NCBI GenBank assembly: GCA_006384855.1
Contig: VCJN01001804.1
Coordinates: 62,001-126,000 of the forward strand
Source of the DNA: Tetraselmis striata
Taxonomy: Eukaryota > Chlorophyta > Chlorodendrophyceae > Chlorodendrales > Chlorodendraceae
DNA: 64,000 nt
Direction: 5' to 3'
In this document: positions 34,911-45,951 of the stretch, piece by piece
Position numbering within the stretch: position 1 is the stretch's first letter
How the letters are laid out: each line of letters opens with the position of its first letter
Notes under the pieces: generated by a model
What the model saw: the letters and a program-made list of their open reading frames with translations, nothing else
Database searches by the model: none
Told to the model about the DNA's origin: nothing
Program-made: the position numbers and the translations under genes

Positions 34911-36395
34911 ATGGATCTGTCGCGTGACGAGTGGGAGCTGGTCGCAGAGCAGCTGCACGGCGCCGATCGCGGCAGCTGGCTCGGCGTGCTGCGGGCCGTG
35001 TGCCGGGCGGCTCGTGATGGCGTGCAGCGCGCAGAGGATGCGGGGGAGGGGCGTGGGCGGTTGGACCCGCGGGTGTTCTCGTCTAGCGTGGAGCTGGTGA
35101 CGTGGGCGTTGGAGCAGGGTTGCCCCAATGTGGACCATTGGCGGGTGATGGCGGCGGTCGTGGAGGGCGGCAGGCTGGGCGTGCTGAAGTGGGCGGCGGA
35201 AGCGCGCGGCTGGGAGCTGCAGGACGACGTGTTTTGTGAGTGGGCAGCTCACGGAGGCCAACTGGAGGTTCTGCGGTGGTTGCGGGAGCAGGGCTGCCCA
35301 TGGGATGAAGACACATGCTCTATAGCAGCCATGGGAGGTCACCTGTCGGTCTTACAGTGGGCGAGGGAGCAGAGCTGCCCCTGGGATGAAGACACCTGTG
35401 CTGAGGCAGCCCAGGAAGGCCATCTTGAGCTGCTGCAGTGGGCGAGGCAGCAGGGCTGCCCTTGGGATGCGCGAGTCTGCACTGCAGCAGCCGTGAGAGG
35501 AGATCTGACAATCCTGCAGTGGGCGAGGGAGCAGGGCTGCCCCTGGGATGAGCTCACCTGCTCCCATGCAGCCAAAGGAGGACATTTGGCGCTGCTGCAG
35601 TGGCTGAGGGCCCAAGGCTGCCCCTGGGATGAAACTACCTGCCATGAGGCAGCCGAGGGCGGGCATCTCGCAATCCTGCAGTGGGCGAGAGCCCAGGACT
35701 GCCCCTGGCGTGAAGGAGGGTATGTTGGGAGCTTGGCAGCCATGAGAGGGCACCTTGAGGTGTTGCAGTGGGTGGCGGAACAGGGGTGCCCCTTGGGCGA
35801 GTGGAACTGCGAGGCCGCAGCCAAGGGAGGCCACCTGGTGGTGCTGAAGTGGTTGAGGGCGCAGGGCTGCGATTGGGACTACACGACCTGCACTGAAGCA
35901 ACCAAGGGCGGGCATCTGGAGCTGTTGCAGTGGGCGAGGGAGCATGGCTGCTCTGCCATTGTAGACATCTGTGACCACGCGGCCCGGGCAGGGAACCTGG
36001 AAGTGCTGCAGTGGTGGACGGAGCAAGGCTTCCAACTGACTGACAAAACCTGCAATGAGGCAGCCCTGGGAGGAAACCTGGAGGTGCTGAAGTGGGTGAG
36101 GGCGCGTGGCTCCCCCTGGGATAAAATCACCTGCGTCAAGGCGGCGGAGGGAGGCAACCTGGAGGTGCTGCAGTGGTTGAGGGAGCAAGGGTGCCCTTGG
36201 GATTTGCTCACCTGCTTTGTGGCGGCCGAGAGAGGGCACGTTGAGGTGCTGAGCTGGGCGGTGGGACAGGGCTGCCCCTGGAATCCACAATGGTGCCACG
36301 ATGTAGCAGCGCCGGGTGGGCATGTCGAGACGATAGAGTGGATCGTGCAGAACCAAAAGACGGGGGAAATTTCGTTCACCTACCCGTACTTTTGA
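34911..36395 (+). CDS. Ankyrin-type repeat protein with F-box-like N-terminus, 494 aa
   Basis: A single-exon gene. The ATG at 34911 (MDLSRDEWELVAEQLHGADR) starts an F-box-like segment of about 45 residues. The rest is about 13 units of roughly 26-33 residues following the pattern W.REQGCPWDE.TC..AA.GGHLEVLQ. Such repeats are solenoid protein-binding scaffolds and are often fused to F-box-like modules, so a substrate receptor role in ubiquitination is possible (inference). The frame is open upstream to 34692, but that extension is low-complexity and has no family resemblance. The unit sequence is very uniform, which suggests recent internal repeat exchange. It is the only intact member of a local cluster with decayed copies on both sides (32976-33822 and 38165-40870). 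Confidence 0.9.
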   Translation: MDLSRDEWELVAEQLHGADRGSWLGVLRAVCRAARDGVQRAEDAGEGRGRLDPRVFSSSVELVTWALEQGCPNVDHWRVMAAVVEGGRLGVLKWAAEARGWELQDDVFCEWAAHGGQLEVLRWLREQGCPWDEDTCSIAAMGGHLSVLQWAREQSCPWDEDTCAEAAQEGHLELLQWARQQGCPWDARVCTAAAVRGDLTILQWAREQGCPWDELTCSHAAKGGHLALLQWLRAQGCPWDETTCHEAAEGGHLAILQWARAQDCPWREGGYVGSLAAMRGHLEVLQWVAEQGCPLGEWNCEAAAKGGHLVVLKWLRAQGCDWDYTTCTEATKGGHLELLQWAREHGCSAIVDICDHAARAGNLEVLQWWTEQGFQLTDKTCNEAALGGNLEVLKWVRARGSPWDKITCVKAAEGGNLEVLQWLREQGCPWDLLTCFVAAERGHVEVLSWAVGQGCPWNPQWCHDVAAPGGHVETIEWIVQNQKTGEISFTYPYF

Positions 36396-36579
36396 CGGCT
36401 CTGTAATGGAATTCGAGATCCGCTGCGTTGTTGGGGCTTCTGATAGGGCGCACGACGGTGGCAGGGAGTCTATCATACTCCGCAAAGGTCCATCTGTGGC
36501 GGTGTGCCAGGGAGCGCGGAGAGGATGCCATAATGCTAACCTTTTTTGCTTTCAATTGTGCGATGAGAATGATATGCAA

Positions 36580-36682
36580 GTATATATAATACATACATAC
36601 ATATATACATATATATATGTGTATTTATATATACATATGTATATACATATACATATACATGTATATATATATATATATAATA
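36580..36682. repeat. (TA)n/(TACA)n microsatellite
   Basis: About 100 bases of atacatacatatata-type sequence about 180 bases past the ankyrin gene. The ORFs crossing it are artefacts. Confidence 0.9.
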
Positions 36683-37039
36683 TGATGCCACCGGCTCCGC
36701 GGCCAAGCGGTGGAGGTGGAGCGCAGCAGACGGCATCACCTCGAGATGGGGCACGCATTTGTACGTTGGGAAGCCTAGGCATGGAACCACCGCATATCAA
36801 ATCGTATCATGCCACATTCCCGTGCCCTACCCGTAAACATGATCACATTTGTCACTTGGGCTCTTTCCACGCCTGTGTTGGCAAATGGGCTCTGGGGTTG
36901 GCCACCCTTCGCCCTTCACACCTGGGGTGCGAATTCATACATTGCTTGCAGCTACAACTACATGCGTACCCATATCCAGGCTCAAAATTAGTTTCATTCT
37001 TTGCAGCGGCAGTGCCCGTACGTTCGTAACCATCTCTTT
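36683..37039. other. Spacer, no gene seen
   Basis: Mixed-composition sequence with short frames only. No repeat partner was found in the window. Confidence 0.4.
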
Positions 37040-37955
37040 CAATAGCGACTATGTAGTACCAATAATACACATATCGGATGTCTCTTTCCTATGGCCGCAG
37101 TAGTATCTCCAGACTGGGCTACTACAGGTACCCTGCACTGCTATCTACTTCTGATAAGGGCATCTTTCGCGGATGTGGCGAACGAACGTGATAGTTCACG
37201 TTATATCGTTCGGACATTAGGCGAGTGAAGTAAGCAGGTAAGTACAAAGGCACTTACCTGCCAAGCCCCCGCACCGCTAACCCCGCACCCGGTATGGACA
37301 CAGATATCCGAAACCCGGGGCGGAGATAGCAGTGAGGTTTATAACCATCACCGCCGCCGGGAATCGAACACTGAGCCAACCGCATACGAAGCGAACGACA
37401 TAACGAGGTACTCGGCTAACCACAAAGGCATCTTTCGCGGATGTGGCGAACGAACGTGATAGTTCACGTTATATCGTTCGGACATTAGGCGAGTGAAGTA
37501 AGCAGGTAAGTACTACTTCTGATACTTCTGGATTCGTGCGCGCGTGCGTGCGGCGGTACAATTAGTCGCTTTTACCTGTACAGGGTAGCTACATCTTGAC
37601 GTGATGACTGGTGATGAGTGCCGCGTGGCCGCGTGGGTGGCGGTACCTGTAGCACTAGTGGCGCGTAGTTTTTTTACAATAGCGACTATGTAGTACCAAA
37701 AAATACATATATATATAAAGGATGTCTCTTTCCTATGTGTCTCCGTATGTCTATGTATCTCAGTAGTATCTCCAGACTCGGCTACTACAGGTACCCTGCA
37801 CTGCTACCTCTGGATTCGTGCGCGCGTGCGTGCGGCGGTACAATTAGTCGCTTTTACCTGTACAGGGTAGCTATCATCTTGACGTGATGACTGGTGATGA
37901 GTGCCGCGTGGCCGCGTGGGTGGCGGTACCTGTAGCAGCAGTGGCGCGTAGTTAT
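37040..37955 (+). repeat. Two tandem copies of a ~270-bp unit, the first split by an insertion
   Basis: Copy 1 (37040-37155 plus 37524-37676) and copy 2 (37677-37955) share caatagcgactatgtagtac, tagtatctccagactcggct, gcgcgtgcgtgcggcggtac and cgtgatgactggtgatgagt. Copy 2 has extra bases around 37705-37760. Copy 1 is interrupted by the small LTR-like element at 37156-37513, so the tandem copy gives the empty-site sequence. Confidence 0.75.
37146..37523. mobile_element. Tiny LTR-like element (TRIM-like) with tRNA-like core
   Basis: Two 90-bp direct repeats (37156-37245 and 37424-37513, one base different, each ending gcaggtaagtac) flank a 178-bp core. tacttctgat occurs on both sides (37146-37155 and 37514-37523), like a target duplication, although 10 bp is long for an LTR element. 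The minus strand of the core (37423-37345) resembles a tRNA, with a tagccgagt A-box-like word, an anticodon-loop-like ttcgtat and the B box gttcgattccc. It has no coding capacity. The near-identical ends suggest a young insertion. A tRNA-containing SINE with duplicated ends is the alternative. Confidence 0.6.
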
Positions 37956-38164
37956 TTTCCCGCCCCCCCGGCGGGCCCGGTGAGGGATGAGTAGCAACGA
38001 TTTAATGTGCCTGCTGCCAGTAAGGATTATTGGCGGCGCGGCTACCGCTATTCTGTGTCCAGGTATGATGGATACCTGTACCCCGCGTAACAGTACTCGT
38101 CCTGCTGGCTTTTTGCATGAAAATACGAGTAATGGTCACATTGAGAATTATAGAGGTTTGAATT

Positions 38165-40870
38165 GCACGGTGCCGCTGTCTCAGCGCGCCGAGCTGAAGG
38201 CGTGGGAAAAGGGGCAGGGCTGCCCCTGGTGCATGGCCAAGGGCATGGCGGCCGCCGCATGTGAGCCCCGCCGACTACCCTCGGGGACCCCCAGCTCTTT
38301 TGTGCCGTGAGGGCGACGTCGTCATCGGTCACTCCTCAGTTGTCTTCCCCAGAAAAGAAAGGCAATATTCAACTATTCAACAGGCCGACTATTTCCTTCA
38401 ATGTCTTCCCGCAACGCCTTTGTTTATCCACCCCCCCCCCCCCCCCCCCCCCCCCGATCCTATACCCGCCTCTTGCTCCCTCTATCGAGTATCTGCACCA
38501 TAGGGGCAACCAGATACACAGCCACGCCCCGGGGAGAGGAGAGGCGACACTCGTCATCCCACGAATGCCGTCAAGACGCAACCCTTAAATGAAGTTGCAC
38601 CCCCCGCCACCCCCCCCCCCCCCCCCCCCCTCCCCTCATCCTCTCAAACCAGGCATGGGCCCTCTGGGCGTGCTGCAGGAGGGTCGAGACAGGGTGCTAC
38701 GGTCACCTGCATGTGCTGCTGAGGGCGGTAGACACCAGCTGCGACTTTGACAGGCGCAAAACGTGAGTGGCGGCGGCGGGCGGTGGGCACCTGGCGGTGC
38801 TGTACTGGGAGCCTTTGGCGGGCTGCCAATGGGACAAAACCATCATCGCGCGGCGGCAGGGGGTGGGCACATGGAGGTGCTGCAGTGGGCCCAAGGGGGG
38901 GAACTTCTCCTGGAGCAAGAACAGCGCCGCGGCCGCTGCGGCGGGCGGGGGAGGGGGGGGGGGGGGGGACATCGCCGTCCTGCGCTGACTGCGGCAGGAG
39001 GGCTGCCACTGGGACGCGGAGACGTGTGCGGGCGCGGCGGCCAGCGGGAGCCTGGAGGCCCTGAAGTGGGCCCGCGACGGCGGCCGCCAATGGGACAGGC
39101 GCACCTGCTGCGCCGCGGCGGCCGCCAATGGTCATCTGGAGGTACTTCTTCCCCTTTTGATGCCTACCGGGCTGCCATTGTCGCCACGAGAGGTGCAGGA
39201 TTTATGGCACTCAAACGGGTGTGGTGTACACCGGCGTCATGCATCAGAATCACGCACCGTGCCGACGTTGGTTTGCGCAGGGCTTCTCGTGCGTGGCATT
39301 GCGCGCAATGTAACTATCATGCCCGCCTTGGACAGCATCGAGGGATGCGTTTGCCGAGAGGTTATTCGTGAGAGACAGCAGCGGACAGACACGGCCCTGC
39401 TGTGTCGTGCGTTTTGTGGAGACTGATACGGATCGGGCACATGCTGACGTGGGGTGCGCCGGGTGATGGTAAATGGACATCTGCGCCCTTGAACTAGGGT
39501 AGATCTAACTTTGGGGGGTGGATGTTCAATGTCGGTCTTGGGCCGCACCATGTGGACGCCCATTCTGATGACGGAAGCAAGTGTGTGACTTGTGTCTTAG
39601 ATATTGCTCGAGCGGCTGATTTACGCTGTTGGCCTGGATGCTGCACCACTACCACCTTGCCGGGTGGCCAAGCTGCAGGCACTGTGGTCAGGGCTTGTTT
39701 TAGTTTGGCGTGTCCGTACATCGGGAGTACCCCTGGCCATAAAACCCTAACACCCCACACGGCCCCCTTTGTGCAGGTGCTGCAGTGAGCGGCGATCAAC
39801 GGCTGCCCCATGGAGTGTGTCAATTATCATGGGAATCCAGCTGTTTCAACCGCCTGGAGTGCACCTGGCGGTGCTCCGGTGGGCGCACGCGCACGGCTGC
39901 CACTTGGACGACAAGGTCGTCACTGGCCGCCTCGCGGGGGGCACCTGCAGCTGATGCGGTGGGCGCGCCGCCAAGGGCGCAGCTGGAGCCACAAGGCGAC
40001 CACCGCGGCGGACACCTGGACGTGCTGCAGTGCCTGGCGGCCCTCGGCTGCCCCTGCCACGCGGCCGTCCTCAGCACCGCCTCGCGCAACGGCCGCCTCT
40101 CGGTGCTCCGCCGGGCCACGGCGGCGGACTGCTGCCCCTGAGGCGCGGTGGTTTTCCCAGCCACCGTAGCGGCGGCGGGCCAGTGGGCTGTGCTGAGCTG
40201 GCTGTTCGGAGGAAGGCCGCCTGGCCGACTACACTGCCACCCTGCTGGCGGCGACCCCCCGCGGCAACAGGCTGCTCGCCTGGGCCCTGAGGCGCAGCTG
40301 ACCCTGGCACGAGGCCTTCCTGGGGCGGTGCAACCCCCTTAAGAGGCAGAGCCTTTCCTTAGGGCTCGGTGGCGCTGGTGGTCGCGAGCGTCCAGAGGGG
40401 CCCGCTGGAATGGGCGGTGGCGCGCGCCTGCCGGGGGCACCCCGACACCAGTCTCTGGCTCATCAAGTTGTATCAAACTCACCGTGAGCTGCTGGCGTGG
40501 GCGGTGCGGCACCGCTGTCCGTCGCACCCGGAAAGCAGCTTGGCGCTTGCGGCACTACGATACCCCCACGGCTCGACCCGAACCTTGGAGTGGGCGGTCG
40601 CTTCCGGGTGCCCCTGGCATCCCGACACCTCCTTGGCGATCGCTTTCCGAAAAACTTACGCGCGAGTCGGGGACGCCGGGCATGTTGAGGTGGGCGGTGC
40701 AGCACGGCTGCCCCTGTCACCCGGAGGCCAGCGTGCGGGCCGCTCAGTGCAGTGAGCCAGCGTTATCGCGTTGGGCCCTGGCCAACTGCTGCCCCATGGA
40801 AGGCGACACCGTGCCGGAGCTGACCAAGTATGGCAGGGAGGAGTGGCTTGGAACCCAACTGATGGCGTAG
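38165..40870 (+). pseudogene. Ankyrin-type repeat gene, heavily decayed
   Basis: Units of the local ankyrin family appear throughout but in shifting frames: KGQGCPWCMAKGMAAAA (38215), GGGHLAVLYWEPLAGCQWDK (38775), LRQEGCHWDAETCAGAAASG (38988), LDVLQCLAALGCPCHAAVLS (40015) and LEWAVASGCPWHPDTSLAIA (40590), ending near TVPELTKYGREEWLGTQLMA and TAG (about 40809-40870). Poly-C and G runs interrupt it at 38429-38455, 38606-38630 and 38950-38970. HLE|gtacttc at 39141 and tttgtgcag|VLQ at 39778 look like remains of a real intron. The number of frame changes rules out one functional protein over the whole span. Confidence 0.65.
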
Positions 40871-42806
40871 ATCGGCTGGGGTTTGGGGCTGTGGACGGTA
40901 AGACCGCGACAGCGGTGGTCGTATTCCGGCTCGACCCTCTGCCACGGCGAAGGTTAGGGAGAGGGGCGAATGTACATCGATAAAAAACACAGTCCATCTA
41001 GATTGAGCCGCCCATGACTTACATGTCAAGCCCGTGACGTTCTTGCTGCGGTGCGTATTATTATTGTCAACAGGTGCGTCATCAACTCCGAGGTGAGGCC
41101 TTGCTTGGGTCAATGCAACAGGCAAAACAACGCACTGATTTGTCACTGCGCATCAATGGAATGAATCTCGAATCCAGGCATCCATCCTCAGTGTCCAACT
41201 TGAATAGGTAGCGGTACATTTCCAAGGGGTGCTTAGCGCGATGGAAGGGCGTGCCTTAGTACACCTCCGTTCTGTATTACGGCCCATGCTAGGAGCTATG
41301 CCGGATCCGTACTGGATCGGAAACTTGGAGAGCGAGTAAGTCAGAGATGTGTCACTTGCCTCGGCCGGAACTGCCGCCCTCCATCGGCTCCTCCTTCTAC
41401 ACACATGGCGGTCAACAACATTTACCAGCTACATAGTAGTTCCCCTCTCCCCCCTTCCGACACATCGCAGAACTTCACACCCCCCATCCTGTGTCTTGTC
41501 TGGGCTGCGTCTCGGTCAGTGCGTGTCGCGATCGTGATCCCGAGCGAGGCTGTCGCACGGGGGTTGGTGGTCGCATGCAGAAGTTGAATTCCTGTATATA
41601 TTAAGCTGCCGCCGCCTGTCATTCCGCACGTCTCAAACTGCTGCCAGGCTGGCTATCCGTCTGTGAAGAGGCCGTCGTCCGCCGCCAATGCACGCTCGCC
41701 GCGAAGTCGCACTGCAGGCTGCCCAACGAAGCGAAGCTCCCGCGCATCGAATGCGGCGATTCTGTGCCGTCTAGTCACAACGGCACGGTCGTCTACTGCC
41801 TTGCGGCTCGGACTGCGGGATCGTCTGCAAAGGAGACACGGGAATGTGGCGCGACACGGAGTGAAAGCCGGGTCGGCGGGTCGCATGGGGTTGGTGGTCG
41901 CATGCAGAAGTTAAACTTCTGTATGTATGTATGCTGCCGCCGCCTGTCATTCCGCACGACTGAAATTACTGCCAGGCTGTCTATCCGTCTGTGAAGAGGC
42001 AGTCGTCCGCCGCCAATGCACGCTCGCCGCGAAGTCGCACTGCAGGCTGCCCAACGAAGCGAAGCTCCCACGCATCGACTATGGCGATTCTGTGCCGTCT
42101 AGTAGTCACAACGGCACGGTCGTCTACTGCCTTGCGGCTCAGACTGCGGGATCGTCTGCAAAGGAGACACGGGAATGTGGCGCGACACGGAGTGAAAGCC
42201 GGGTCGGCGGGTCGCACGGGGGTTGGTGGTCGCATGCAGAAGTTGAATTCCTGTATATATTATGCTGCCGCCGCCTGTCATTCCGCACGTCTGAAACTGC
42301 TGCCAGGCTGTCTATCCGTCTGTGAAGAGGCAGTCGTCCGCCGCCAATGCACGCTCGCCGCGAAGTCGCACTGCAGGCTGCCCAACGAAGCGAAGCTCCC
42401 ACGCATCGACTATGGCGATTCTGTGCCGTCTAGTAGTCACAACGGCACGGTCGTCTACTGCCTTGCGGCTCGGAGTGCGGGATCGTCTGCAAAGGAGACA
42501 CGGGAATGTGGCGCGACACGGAGTGGAAGCCGGGTCGGCGGTCGCATGGGGTTGGTGGTCACATGCAGAAGTTAAACTCCTGTATGTATGTATGTATGTA
42601 TGCTGCTGCCGCCTATCGTCATTGCGCACGTCTGAAACTGCTGCCAGGCAGTCGTCCGCTGCCAATGCACGCTCGCCGCGAAGTCGCACTGCAGGCTGCC
42701 CAACGAAGCGAAGCTCCAACGCATCGACTGCGGCGATTCTGTGCCGGCTAGTAGTCACAACGGCACGGTCGTCTACTGCCTTGTGGCTCGGACTGCGGGA
42801 TTGCCA
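40816..42806. repeat. Tandem segmental duplication, unit 1 (1,991 bp)
   Basis: The segment starting gagctgaccaagtatggcag repeats at 42807 with high identity for at least 750 bases (through ctgtgtcttgtctgggctgc) and then again in the satellite part. The left border falls in the last exon of the decayed ankyrin gene, so that gene's 3' end is duplicated too. Confidence 0.8.
41574..42800. repeat. ~330-bp satellite array 1 (4 monomers)
   Basis: Monomers begin catgcagaagtt at 41574, 41901, 42233 and 42562, spaced 327, 332 and 329 bases; the last is cut short by unit 2 of the duplication. The core words are ctgccgccgcctgtcattcc, cgctcgccgcgaagtcgcac and gaatgtggcgcgacacggag. Long frames cross it because several monomers lack stops, but period lengths not divisible by three argue against a repeat protein. 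Confidence 0.85.
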
Positions 42807-44665
42807 GAGCTGACCAAGTATGGCAGGGAGGAGTGGCTTGAACCCAACTGATGGCGTAGATTGAGTGATGTTTGGGGCTGTGGACGGTGGGACCGAGACA
42901 GCGGTAGTCGTCTTCCGGCTCGACCCTCTGCCACGGCGGAGAAGGTTAGGGTGAGGGGTGAATGCATGTCAGTACGTGCCATTTCCATGAATAACACAGT
43001 CCATCTAGGTTCAGCCGCCCATGACTTGCATGTCAAGCCCGTGACGTTCTTGCTGCGGTGCGTATTATTGTCAACAGGTGCGTCATCAACTCCGAGGTCA
43101 GGCCTTGCTTGGGTCGATACAACAGGCAAGACACTGCACTGATTTGTCATTGCGCATCAATGGGATGAATCTCGAATCCAGGCATCCATCCTCAGTGTCC
43201 GACTTGAATAGGTAGCGGTACATTTCCAAGGGGTGCTTAGCGCGATGGAAGGGCGTGCCTTAGTACACCTCCGTTCTGTATTACGGCCCATGCTGGGAGC
43301 TATGCATGATCCGTACTGGATCGGCAACTTGGAGAGCGAGTAAGTCAGAGATGTATCACTTGCTTCGGCCGGAACTGCCGCCTTCCATCGCTACACATGG
43401 CGGCCAACAACATTTACCAGCTACATAGTAGTTCCCCTCTCCCCCCTTCCGACACATCGCAGAACTTCACACCCCCCATCCTGTGTCTTGTCTGGGCTGC
43501 GTCTCGGTCAGTGCGTGTCGCGATCGTGATCCCGAGCGAGGCTGTCGCACGGGGGTTGGTGGTCGCATGCAGAAGTTGAATTCCTGTATATATTATGCTG
43601 CCGCCGCCTGTCATTCCGCACGTCTCAAACTGCTGCCAGGCTGTCTATCCGTCTGTGAAGAGGCAGTCGTCCGCCGCCAATGCACGCTCGCCGCGAAGTC
43701 GCACTGCAGGCTGCCCAACGAAGCGAAGCTCCCGCGCATCGACTGCGGCGATTCTGTGCCGTCTAGTCACAACGACATGGTCGTCTACTGCCTTGCGGCT
43801 CGTCGGAGTGCGGGATCGTCTGCAAAGGAGACACGGGAATGTGGCGCGACACGGAGTGAAAGCCGGGTCGGCGGGTCGCATGGGGTTGGTGGTCGCATGC
43901 AGAAGTTAAACTCCTGTATGTATGTATGCTGCCGCCGCCTGTCATTCCGCACGACTGAAATTGCAGTAGGCTGTCTATTCGTCTGTCAAGTGGCAGGCCT
44001 ACGCCGCAAATGTACGCTCGCCGCGAAGTCGCACCGCAGTCTACCCAACGAAGCGAAGCTCCCGCGCGTCGAATGCGACGATTCTGTGCCGTCTAGTCAC
44101 AACGGCACGGTCGTCTACTGCCTTGCGGCTCGGACTGCAGACTGTATGTCTGCAAAGGATACACGGGGAATGTGGGGCGACCCGGAGTGGGAGCCGGGTC
44201 GGCGGTCGCATGGGGTAAATGGTCGTATGCAGTTAAATTTCAAGTTAAATGCCTGTATCCCCGATATTTATAGGTATGTCGGGATATGTATGCTGCCGCC
44301 GCCTGTGATTCCGCACGTCTGAAACTGCTGCCAGGCTGTCTAATCGTCTGTCAAGAGGCAGCCGTCCGCCGCCAATATGCGCTCGCCGCGAAGTCGCTCC
44401 GCCGTCTGCCCAACGCAGCGAAGCTCCCACGCATCGACTGCGGCGATTCTGTGCCGTGTCGTCACACGGCACGGTCGTCAACAACGGCAAGGGCTTGCGG
44501 CTCGGACTGAAGGCACGTTTGCAAAGGATACACGGGGAATGTGGCGCGATCCGGAGTGGGAGCCGGGTCGGCGGGCCGCATGGGGGTGGTGGTCGTATGC
44601 AGAAGTTAAATGTCTATATGAATGCTGTTGCCGCTTGTCGTTATTCCGTGCGTCTAAAAGTGCTG
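42807..44665. repeat. Tandem segmental duplication, unit 2
   Basis: Copy of 40816 onward with small differences, including a slightly shorter middle, running into its own satellite array. Confidence 0.8.
43566..44665. repeat. ~330-bp satellite array 2 (4 monomers)
   Basis: Monomers start at 43566, 43896, 44226 and 44596 (spacing 330, 330, 370). They are more diverged toward the right: the third and fourth start tatgcag and carry insertions such as gatatttataggtatgtcgg near 44263-44282. Confidence 0.85.
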
Positions 44666-45313
44666 TAAAGTAACGTATATAATCGTCTGCCGCGAGCCCT
44701 TCTCGGGCGGCATGTGCCAGCCCTCAGCGGTGGCGCTGTGCGCGCCGCCCCTTGGCGGTGCGCTAGTTGCGTAGCTACAGGGCATGCGCAGCAGTGCGCT
44801 TCGGTCGGCATGCCACTGGCTGCCAGCAACGAGTAAGTCTAAATAGTTGGGTCTCCAGGGTGATGGAGTGTAGAGGTAGGGGCTGCTGCAGCGGGCAGCG
44901 TGGCACGTCGTGGATGGCTCGCAGCGGTAGCGCGCGGGCCGAAGCGCCGCCACAGTAACTGTCGGGGTTGTCGGCTGTCTTTGCTGCTGCGAAGATCCCC
45001 GGAGCGGCTGTAGGTGCTCTAATCTCAGAGCTGTATCGGCTGGTCAGGTTGGTGTCATGGAGCAAGGCGGTGATGCCCGCCGTCCGAGCCGCCGAGACCC
45101 GATATCCGGGCCGCGGCGGTAGGGGTGATGGTCAGAGTAAAGGCCGTTGGGTCGTCCAAGAGGGCCTGGCGGTCAGGTGCTGTGCTGGCGGGAGGTGCAA
45201 GAATGCGTAGTGAGGGAAGTCATGTCGGTGGTTCTGGGCGAGGGCGGTCGGATCGTCCAAGAAGGGCCTGGGTCATATGGGCGGGGGGCTGCCCGCATGA
45301 GCAGTCGCCGACC
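44666..45313. other. Intergenic, 3' flank of importin gene
   Basis: Two imperfect copies of ggtcgtccaagagggcctgg lie near 45149 and 45249. No gene is seen. Confidence 0.4.
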
Positions 45314-45915
45314 TCAGGTGGCCTGAGCAATGGAGTTCTGGATGGCTTGCCCCGCCCAGCGCGCGGTAGTGGCCAGGCTCTCGTCGGCGCTCTGCGCGCA
45401 GCTCTGTACGAGGTTGACGTAGAAGTTCTTCTGCTTGAGGGTGGCGCCGATGTTCTGCACCGTAGACGCCACGTCGCCCAGCAGCCCCACGGCGGCCTTG
45501 GTCACGTCCTCGTCGCTGCCGTCCACATCGGCTGCGATCTTCTCCACGAAGTCGATGATGAAGACGGCCTACAAGAGGGGCAGAAGAGTCAGCTCGGTGA
45601 GCAACGTGGGTAATAGGATACGCGTTAAATAAAATAAATGATTCTATGACCTGAGCAACTCTCGGCGCTACACTTATTCACTCACTGAAAGCAAAGCGGG
45701 CAGGGGGTCGTACGTGCTGAAAGTTACCCCCGCTAGCGTAGAGCCACTGGTTGATCTTGGGAGCCGACATGCCCTGGAAGATGCCCGTGTAGGCCTCCAG
45801 GATGCCCTGGCGCAGCTGGTTGTTGTAGTCGATCATGTCCTCGTTGGTGTACTGCAGCTCGCCGGCCATGCGAGCGGCCGAGCCGAGCATCTACCCGCGC
45901 GCGGGGGGAAGGAAG

Positions 45916-45951
<36 letters not shown>

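Noticed and set aside
35352-36485. Long minus-strand frame (377 aa)
   Set aside because: Antisense to the ankyrin repeats; its periodicity simply mirrors the coding strand.
36406-37029. 207-aa frame downstream of the ankyrin gene
   Set aside because: Passes through a TA-rich microsatellite; artefact.
37345-37423. Functional tRNA gene on the minus strand
   Set aside because: T-stem and acceptor pairing are poor, and it lies inside a direct-repeat-bounded element.
41574-44665. Regularly spaced repeats considered as a CRISPR array or repeat protein
   Set aside because: Eukaryotic context, 330-bp monomers without distinct spacers, and periods not divisible by three.
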